Positions 1 to 5,108 of a stretch of 5,108 bases of DNA are shown piece after piece. The notes beneath the pieces are model-generated. The model had not been told where the DNA came from. It was given only the letters and a program-made list of their open reading frames with translations, and did not search any database. The stretch lies in contig JAFGFR010000226.1 of the NCBI GenBank assembly GCA_016930955.1, forward strand, positions 1 to 5,108. The letters run 5' to 3'. Position 1 is the stretch's first letter. Every line of letters begins with the position of its first letter. The position numbers and the translations under genes are program-made. Origin of the DNA: Victivallales bacterium. Lineage in GTDB: Bacteria; Verrucomicrobiota; Lentisphaeria; Victivallales; JAADHT01.

Positions 1-192
1 AGACTCGGTGATAGACTGCTGGTTAGGCTTTGTCTATGCCGGACTTTAACCGGAAAGCAATTGCAAGCTTTGCTTGGCGCACCCATGCTCTTTTTCTCCT
101 TTGAGCCAATATTGCCAAATTGTCTTGTCCTTGCCCATGAACCAATCGAGGGGCACAATCCAAAACGGAACCCGGTCCCGTAAAACATTGCA

Positions 193-213
193 CGCAGGGT
201 GTGCAACCCTGCG
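193..213. repeat. Perfect inverted repeat, 8-bp arms
   Basis: The arms CGCAGGGT (193-200) and ACCCTGCG (206-213) are exact reverse complements around a 5-nt loop, GTGCA. A mismatch at 192/214 is followed by one further pair at 191/215. No T-run follows on either strand, so it does not look like an intrinsic terminator. It could be a dispersed palindromic element or a protein-binding site; only one copy is in this window. Confidence 0.55.
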
Positions 214-287
214 CGTCTGTGATAATACCTTCAGGGGAGCGGATATCAAGTGCTTAATCGTGAAATATTCGCGGCAGTCACCCGCCA

Positions 288-317
288 AGGGGTCGTTCAA
301 CAATTACTACGACCCCT
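288..317. repeat. Perfect inverted repeat, 9-bp arms
   Basis: AGGGGTCGT (288-296) pairs with ACGACCCCT (309-317) around a 12-nt AT-rich loop. There is no T-tract on either side, so a terminator is unlikely. It lies about 125 bp upstream of the promoter at 442. Its role is unknown. Confidence 0.55.
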
Positions 318-401
318 AAGAGCGTCCCGGAGAGCCAGGCCCTCTCGCAAAGCATGGGTTTCCGACAGTTTCTTCCGTATGCCGGAACCTGTTTTTGCGA
401 T

Positions 402-436
402 CCGATCGCGTTTCGCGTTGAGTTTTTCGCGATCGG
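402..436. promoter_or_regulatory. Candidate operator: 9-bp inverted repeat upstream of the -35
   Basis: CCGATCGCG (402-410) and CGCGATCGG (428-436) are perfect reverse complements separated by 17 nt, so the arm centres are 26 bp apart. A second, overlapping palindrome, GCGATC-C-GATCGC, occupies 397-409. The right arm ends 5 bp before the TTGACA at 442, a usual position for an activator or repressor site. No T-tract follows, which argues against a terminator. The regulator is unknown and the operator role is inferred from symmetry and position. Confidence 0.4.
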
Positions 437-441
437 CTCAT

Positions 442-470
442 TTGACAAACGCGGACAATTATGCTAGATT
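442..470 (+). promoter_or_regulatory. Sigma70-type promoter with extended -10
   Basis: The -35 hexamer TTGACA (442-447) matches consensus fully. A 17-nt spacer leads to TAGATT (465-470), and TG at 462-463 gives an extended -10 (TGC-TAGATT). Transcription should start near 476-478, leaving a leader of about 96 nt before the ATG at 574. It is the only strong promoter I found upstream of the phosphoesterase/OleC-like operon and probably drives both genes. Confidence 0.7.
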
Positions 471-495
471 AAACTCGTGAGCCAGATCAAAATTC

Positions 496-523
496 ACAGT
501 GGCTGCATCTGTATCGCCACTGT
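496..523 (+). promoter_or_regulatory. Hairpin in the operon leader
   Basis: ACAGTGGC (496-503) pairs perfectly with GCCACTGT (516-523) around a 12-nt loop. It lies in the predicted 5' leader, about 20 nt after the start site. A weaker alternative pairing of CCAC (517-520) with GTGG (531-534) would be mutually exclusive with it and precedes a T-rich stretch (TCTTTTGGATTTTTA). That could suggest attenuation, but the alternative stem is only 4 bp. It matches no riboswitch class that I recognise. Confidence 0.35.
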
Positions 524-573
524 TGCGCCCGTGGTCTTTTGGATTTTTATCGTGACTTCGCTAAGGAGCTCGC

Positions 574-1503
574 ATGCGCATCGCCGTATATTCAGACGTA
601 CACGCGAACCTTCCGGCATTGATGGCCTTCATCAAGGATTCCGCCGGGAGGGGTGTGCAGTGCTACGAGTTCCTCGGCGATTCAGTCAACTATGGCGGCA
701 GCCCCCAGGAGTGCATGGATGAGATAATCAAGCTCGGGATGGTGGGGCACATCAAGGGGATAGATGCCTTCACGCCGCCATCGTTTATCGACCGAGAATT
801 CATCGAGGAAGTATACAGCGGCCCGCTTGCGGGAAAGATACTTCTCGGCAACAACGACGCAGCCTGCTGCGGGCTCGAGGACCCGGGGTATTTCGCCGAG
901 GCGGCAAGGATTTCCGCCGTCATCACCAAGACTAAGCTTCTTTCCGAGTGGCATCAGGCTTTTCTCCGCGGCCGCCCCATGGAGGCTCCGATGAACACCT
1001 GCAACGAATCCGTGGAGAAGGGTCACGAGGACTGGTCTGTGCCTGTGAGATACAACCATAGCGCCCCGGGGAACCTCTGCCTCGAGGAATGGCATTATGT
1101 CAAGCCCAACATAAATATCGAGCATCTGGAGTTTTATTTCAACTACTTCAAGGAGCGCGTGTTTTTCGTGGGGCACAGTCACCAGCCCTGCTCATTTGTC
1201 CAGGCAGGAGGGGAGATATTCCCGGTGACATTCCCCTTGCCCACCAAGAACTACGACAAGGCCATCGTCAATGTCGGCGCCGTCGGCCAGCCGCGCGAAG
1301 GCATGATAAAAGGCTCGTACGTCATGGTTGACTCCATCGAGAAAACCATTGAACTGATATGGTTCGACTACGATATAAGGCAGGCCGTGGACGACATCCT
1401 CAACGCCGGCCTTCCCGAGCAGAACGCCCATAGGCTTATCCACGGCAAGGCCGTCCCGGAAAGGACCTTCGACAAGACCGACTCGGGGCGCCTCCATGCC
1501 TGA
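574..1503 (+). CDS. Calcineurin-like metallophosphoesterase
   Basis: A 309-aa soluble protein of the binuclear metallophosphoesterase superfamily, which hydrolyses phosphomono- or diesters using two metal ions. The motifs are in order: SDVHAN (Asp8, His10), LGDSVNYGG (Asp36), LGNND (Asn93), a lone His162 in NHSAPG that fits the HGSP position, VGHSHQP (His201, His203) and NVGAVGQPRE near 232-241. These match the YfcE/ApaH-like branch annotated as 'metallophosphoesterase family protein'. Two stretches look like insertions: about residues 52-86, before GNND, and about 136-160, rich in polar residues. The usual GNH[D/E] motif reads GNND, so the His normally assisting catalysis is Asn94. The start at 574 is set by TAAGGAG (562-568), 5 nt upstream, and by the Asp-x-His motif beginning at residue 8. 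There is no signal peptide, so it should be cytoplasmic. Its last 8 nt overlap the OleC-like gene, implying coupled translation. The substrate cannot be read from sequence. Confidence 0.92.
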   Translation: MRIAVYSDVHANLPALMAFIKDSAGRGVQCYEFLGDSVNYGGSPQECMDEIIKLGMVGHIKGIDAFTPPSFIDREFIEEVYSGPLAGKILLGNNDAACCGLEDPGYFAEAARISAVITKTKLLSEWHQAFLRGRPMEAPMNTCNESVEKGHEDWSVPVRYNHSAPGNLCLEEWHYVKPNINIEHLEFYFNYFKERVFFVGHSHQPCSFVQAGGEIFPVTFPLPTKNYDKAIVNVGAVGQPREGMIKGSYVMVDSIEKTIELIWFDYDIRQAVDDILNAGLPEQNAHRLIHGKAVPERTFDKTDSGRLHA

Positions 1504-3145
1504 GAAATGCAATATTGCACACTTCCTCGCGGATATCGCTGAAAGGTATGGCGAGAAAACGGCAGTGTCCTTCAAGGGCAGAAGCATCACGTTTTCCGAT
1601 CTGCACTCGATGAGTTCGCTCTACGCCTGTAGCCTGAGAGCTTCAGGCCTTGGCATAGGCATGAGAACATTGATGATGCTCCGGCCGGGGATCGAGTTCA
1701 TCGTTGCGGTATTCGCGGTTTTCAAAACCGGCGCCATTCCGGTTTTCATAGACCCCGGCATGGGTATCGGTAACCTTCTCCGATGTGTCAGGAAGACCAA
1801 ACCTCGGGCATTGATAGGCATTGCCAAGGCTCAGTGGACGCGCCTTCTTTTCCCCCGGACATTCAATTCGCTGGAATTTTCTTTCTCCCACGAGTCATTA
1901 TGCCCTCCCGGAGTGATTAAACTCCCTTCTTTAGATGATTTTTCGCGGTCAGCTCAGGTCGGCGATTTCCAGACGGCATCCGTCCAGCCCGACGACACTG
2001 CCGCGATAGTCTTCACCACCGGCAGCACGGGGCCCCCGAAAGGCGTAGTCTATACGCATCAGATCTACATAGAGCAGAAACGTATGATATCAGAGTTTTA
2101 TGGCGCTGGGCCCGAGCATGTAGACATGCCGGCATTCCCCCTGTTCGCGCTCTTCAGTGCCGTCATGGGCATGCCTTCGGTTATTCCTGATTTCAACCCC
2201 TCCTTCCCGGCCATGGCCGACCCGGCACTTATCGCCAGGACCATTTCCGAGAACAACATCTCGTTCTCATTCGCCTCCCCTGCCCTATGGCGCAACCTGG
2301 CCGACTACTGCATCGAGAAATCCATCGTCCTCGAATCCCTTAAAAAGGTCCTCATGGCCGGTGCCCCGGTCGCCTGCGACCTGCATGAGAAACTCCGCAA
2401 GATCGCCCCCAACTGCGTGGCCATGGTGCCTTACGGAGCCACCGAGGCGTTGCCCGTCGCGAACTTCTCAAGCTCGGACATCACTAGGGACATAGCTTCG
2501 GCTGTATCTTCCGGCCGCGGCTACTGTGTCGGGAAGCCCCTGCCGGGAATCAAGATACATGTTATCAAGCCAACGGAAGACCCGGTAGGCTCTTGGGATG
2601 ACTCGATCGAGCTGCCCAATGGCGAGACAGGCGAGATAGTTGTGGAGGGGAAAGTGGTAACCCCAGAGTACTACGAGCTTGCAGAACTCACACGACTTGC
2701 CAAGATCCGCGGCCGGGGCGGTCGTCTCATGCACAGGATGGGGGACATGGGCTTCTTCGATGAAAAAGGCCTCCTCTGGTTCAAAGGCAGAAAGGCCCAT
2801 AGGGTGTTCACCCCGGACGGCGTGATCTATCCCGTATGCTGCGAGGCGGTTCTGAAATCTCATCCGAAGGTCTTCAGGGCGGCTCTGGTGGGCATCTGTG
2901 ATAAAGGAATCCAGACACCGGTTGCCGTGATCGAGCCTGTCCCCGGGGTGCTCCCCCTGGACCAAGACCGCAGAGAAAAGTTCATCTCACAGCTGCAGGA
3001 TATCGCATCGAGGAATCCCATCACGAAAAACATCAGGGATTTCCTCTTCATGTCCCCGTTCCCCGTGGATATCAGGCACAACGCAAAGATATCCAGGGAA
3101 AGCCTTGCAGTATGGGCCGCGGCAAGGAAAATCCAGTCCCCTTGA
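1496..3145 (+). CDS. oleC: OleC-like acyl-adenylating enzyme (fatty acid CoA ligase family / beta-lactone synthetase)
   Basis: A 549-aa ANL-superfamily adenylate-forming enzyme. The P-loop-like A3 motif FTTGSTGPPKG lies at 173-183 and is followed by VVYTH, typical of OleC. YGATE (313-317) is the A5 motif, GDMG begins at 416 (A7 Asp417), and GRKAHRV (431-437) is the hinge form seen in OleC proteins. The C-terminal VDIRHNAKISRE carries the expected catalytic Lys531. Length agrees with OleC. In the known pathway OleC uses ATP to turn a beta-hydroxy acid made by OleA and OleD into a beta-lactone, which OleB decarboxylates to an olefin; related enzymes make beta-lactone natural products. Neither oleA, oleB nor oleD is in the window, so the physiological substrate is open. 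The ATG overlaps the phosphoesterase end by 8 nt with no strong ribosome binding site, so expression probably depends on coupling. A general acyl-CoA ligase is the main alternative. Confidence 0.88.
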   Translation: MPEKCNIAHFLADIAERYGEKTAVSFKGRSITFSDLHSMSSLYACSLRASGLGIGMRTLMMLRPGIEFIVAVFAVFKTGAIPVFIDPGMGIGNLLRCVRKTKPRALIGIAKAQWTRLLFPRTFNSLEFSFSHESLCPPGVIKLPSLDDFSRSAQVGDFQTASVQPDDTAAIVFTTGSTGPPKGVVYTHQIYIEQKRMISEFYGAGPEHVDMPAFPLFALFSAVMGMPSVIPDFNPSFPAMADPALIARTISENNISFSFASPALWRNLADYCIEKSIVLESLKKVLMAGAPVACDLHEKLRKIAPNCVAMVPYGATEALPVANFSSSDITRDIASAVSSGRGYCVGKPLPGIKIHVIKPTEDPVGSWDDSIELPNGETGEIVVEGKVVTPEYYELAELTRLAKIRGRGGRLMHRMGDMGFFDEKGLLWFKGRKAHRVFTPDGVIYPVCCEAVLKSHPKVFRAALVGICDKGIQTPVAVIEPVPGVLPLDQDRREKFISQLQDIASRNPITKNIRDFLFMSPFPVDIRHNAKISRESLAVWAAARKIQSP

Positions 3146-3315
3146 GAGCTTGTTCCTCGAAGTCAGCAAATAAAGCAACCAAAAGAGCCAATTTCAAAAC
3201 TCCGCGTGAACCGCATTGGGAGCGCAGGCACGCCAGACGGTGCGGCGAAATGGCCGGTGCATACCTTAAGCTGTCTGTGCCAGCCATCATAGTCCTCGCA
3301 GAAGGCGACATGTAT

Positions 3316-4320
3316 TCACCGAGAAGGAGCCGACACCCTGTAGAGCATGCAGGCTAAAAATATAGTGAAATAACCGTCCAGGGCGTAATGCCATCCCAGA
3401 AGTACCGAGCCGGTTTGGATTACGGCCAAATATGCGAACATCGCATAACCTAGCCGCCTGTTGATCTCAAGGATGAAAAAAGCAAAAAGTGCCACCACCC
3501 CCACGTGCAGGCTGGGGAAGGCAGCTATGCCCTCGTAGATAAAGACTTTGCATACTCCGGGATTGCACAGTGCCTCCTGATAGTGTTCATAAAGCGTTTC
3601 CTGGAGGTGTCGGGCTATGGGTATCCTCAGCGGCTCGAACCACTCAGGGTGGGTGTAAATCGGGCCCAGAGATGGCAGGAGAACGGCGAAAAGACCGCCG
3701 ATCATCCAGATGGCCAGATATGCTGTAAAGAATCTTATGTGCATCCTGGCTCCGGGGAGAATTGCGAAATACGCAACTATCACCGGCTTGACCAGATACC
3801 ACGAGAAGTAGGCGGTGTCAACGAGACCCGCGACAATGTCGTGGCCAAGCAGAGATGCCAAAAATGTATTGGGATTGACACCGAGGTGCAGAATCTTGTC
3901 GAGCAAAAGCAGATCGTCGTCGAAAAGGTTGCAGTTGATAATTGGTATGGCCTGTTTGATGCTGCAGTAGACCACCAGTGTGAGTTTAAGCAAGAAAAGC
4001 ACCTTGACGAGAACAAGCAGACGTCGCCACTGAATGATGCGGAGCATCTGCGATCTCCATCGCGCCCCGAATATCAAGGGGTCTTTGCCGCACCGCCTGA
4101 GACTTAACGCCAGCACCGCAGAGTGCATCACCAGGAACATCAGGGCCACCAGCAGAAACGCAATGTCGTAACCAAAATCGAAAACAAGGGTGAAATCTAT
4201 CCGGAATCCGAAAAACCAGGACATTGTCAGCCCGAGAAGGCAATAAGAGACCACGAGCATATCGTAGATGCACAGCAGGGGGAATCTTTCCTCCGAAACC
4301 GGCTCCTTTAAATCATCCAT
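3316..4320 (-). CDS. PAP2-superfamily membrane protein, AUR1/inositolphosphotransferase-like
   Basis: A 334-aa polytopic inner-membrane protein. Hydrophobic segments lie near residues 18-36, 53-72, 102-120, 162-186, 197-216, 273-285, 291-308 and 315-328. The C-terminal half has the PAP2_3/AUR1 pattern: LPSLGP (215-220), AAFPSLHVG (266-274) with His272, and GWHYALDGY (309-317) with His311 and Asp315, the expected His-His-Asp catalytic set. I see no classical KxxxxxxRP motif, which fits the AUR1-like branch better than typical lipid phosphatases. Such enzymes remove or transfer phosphate-bearing head groups on lipids such as phosphatidate, undecaprenyl diphosphate or inositol lipids; which one applies here is not visible. 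The start at 4320 has only a weak AG-rich site (GAAGAAG), but the next Met (residue 21) has none and would cut into the first membrane segment. It converges with the OleC-like gene and diverges from panD. Confidence 0.85.
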   Translation of the reverse strand: MDDLKEPVSEERFPLLCIYDMLVVSYCLLGLTMSWFFGFRIDFTLVFDFGYDIAFLLVALMFLVMHSAVLALSLRRCGKDPLIFGARWRSQMLRIIQWRRLLVLVKVLFLLKLTLVVYCSIKQAIPIINCNLFDDDLLLLDKILHLGVNPNTFLASLLGHDIVAGLVDTAYFSWYLVKPVIVAYFAILPGARMHIRFFTAYLAIWMIGGLFAVLLPSLGPIYTHPEWFEPLRIPIARHLQETLYEHYQEALCNPGVCKVFIYEGIAAFPSLHVGVVALFAFFILEINRRLGYAMFAYLAVIQTGSVLLGWHYALDGYFTIFLACMLYRVSAPSR

Positions 4321-5108
4321 AAGGGCTTCTTCAATTATTGAATTCCTTTAAACATGTGCTACAATAGCCACAGTGTCGGTAATAATCCAATTTTTTTTAC
4401 CGCCGGGCAATTTTTTTCCATGCCGAACGTTTATATTGTTAGGAGAGCGATGCAACTGATAATATGCAAGAGCAAGATACACAGGGCGCGGATAACTCAT
4501 TGCGACCTGGATTACGAGGGGAGTCTCGAGATAAATATCGATTATCTCGAAAAGGTGGGCATGATGCCTTATGAGAGGATACTGGTTGTCAACGCGACAA
4601 ATGGCGAGAGGCTGGAAACCTACGCCATCCCCGGGAGGCCCGGCGAGCCGATATTCAGACTCAACGGGGCGGCAGCAAGAAAGGGAGCCGTGGGAGACAT
4701 GGTGACGATAATGGCTTTCGGCCTGTTCTCCGGGGAGGAGGCGAGAGGCTTCAGGCCAAAGATAATCGTCCTGGACGAGGACAATAAAATCACGGAGTGC
4801 AAAGGCTCTCTGGCAGAAAAATGAAGACGATGCAAAAAAAATACGCCATGCTGGCAAGCAACTATCTTAAGGGAGCCGAGGAAGGACAGGCAATAGCCGA
4901 ATATTCGGTGTTGGTTGTCCTTTTTGTCGGGACGATCCTGATGATGGTGACCCTTCTCAGCGTATTCAGCGACTACGGGTGGCGCATATTAAATTTGATT
5001 GGAAGCGATTTCCCGTGAGTGCGGATGCCCTCACGGACTAAGGAATAGAATCTATAACCAACAAGGAGAATGAAGATGAAAAGCAAAAGAAGAGAAAAGG
5101 GACAGGCG

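Larger units (their letters stand above)
1..573. other. Non-coding upstream region with several inverted repeats
   Basis: I see no convincing gene in this stretch. The longest minus-strand frame (46-303) can start only at a TTG, is closed by a stop just upstream (304-306), has no ribosome binding site I can see and matches no family I know. The plus-strand frames at 74-319 and 250-480 overlap it and each other and look like chance. What the stretch does hold is a series of perfect inverted repeats (193-213, 288-317, 402-436, 496-523), a good sigma70-type promoter (442-470) and the leader of the operon starting at 574. A decayed minus-strand gene at 46-303 is possible but unproven. Confidence 0.6.

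Overview
The window is bacterial chromosomal DNA with tightly packed genes, ATGA-type overlaps, Shine-Dalgarno sites and sigma70-like promoters. By eye its GC content is about 50-55%. No gene fixes the taxon. An OleC-type adenylate-forming enzyme, an AUR1-like PAP2 membrane protein and Flp/Tad-type pilins together suit a Gram-negative or deep-branching environmental bacterium (for example a deltaproteobacterial-type lineage), but that is inference.

Layout: (1) Positions 1-573 hold no convincing gene. They contain several perfect inverted repeats, a strong extended -10 promoter (442-470) and a structured leader. (2) Positions 574-3145 are a two-gene plus-strand operon: a calcineurin-like metallophosphoesterase whose end overlaps by 8 nt the start of an OleC-like acyl/beta-lactone synthetase. 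(3) Positions 3146-3315 are a short convergent intergenic gap. (4) Positions 3316-4320 on the minus strand encode a polytopic PAP2_3/AUR1-like phosphatase or phosphotransferase. (5) Positions 4321-4449 are a short AT-rich divergent promoter region with a 13-bp palindrome on the -35 of the plus-strand promoter. (6) From 4450 to the right edge runs a plus-strand operon: aspartate 1-decarboxylase (panD), a 65-aa Flp-like prepilin overlapping panD by ATGA, a hairpin, and the first 11 codons of a second protein with the same Gly-Gln-Ala leader signature.

How they may work together: the phosphoesterase and OleC-like enzyme are translationally coupled and presumably serve one process that uses activated fatty acids, but OleA, OleB and OleD are not in view. 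The AUR1-like protein would act on lipid head groups or polyprenyl phosphates in the membrane. PanD makes beta-alanine for pantothenate and CoA; its coupling to a pilin gene is probably positional, and it may mark the left edge of a Tad pilus locus. No wholly new system can be demonstrated from this window. The points most worth checking are the orphan OleC operon, the His-to-Asn change in the phosphoesterase GNH motif, the panD-pilin overlap, and the palindromes on the two promoters.
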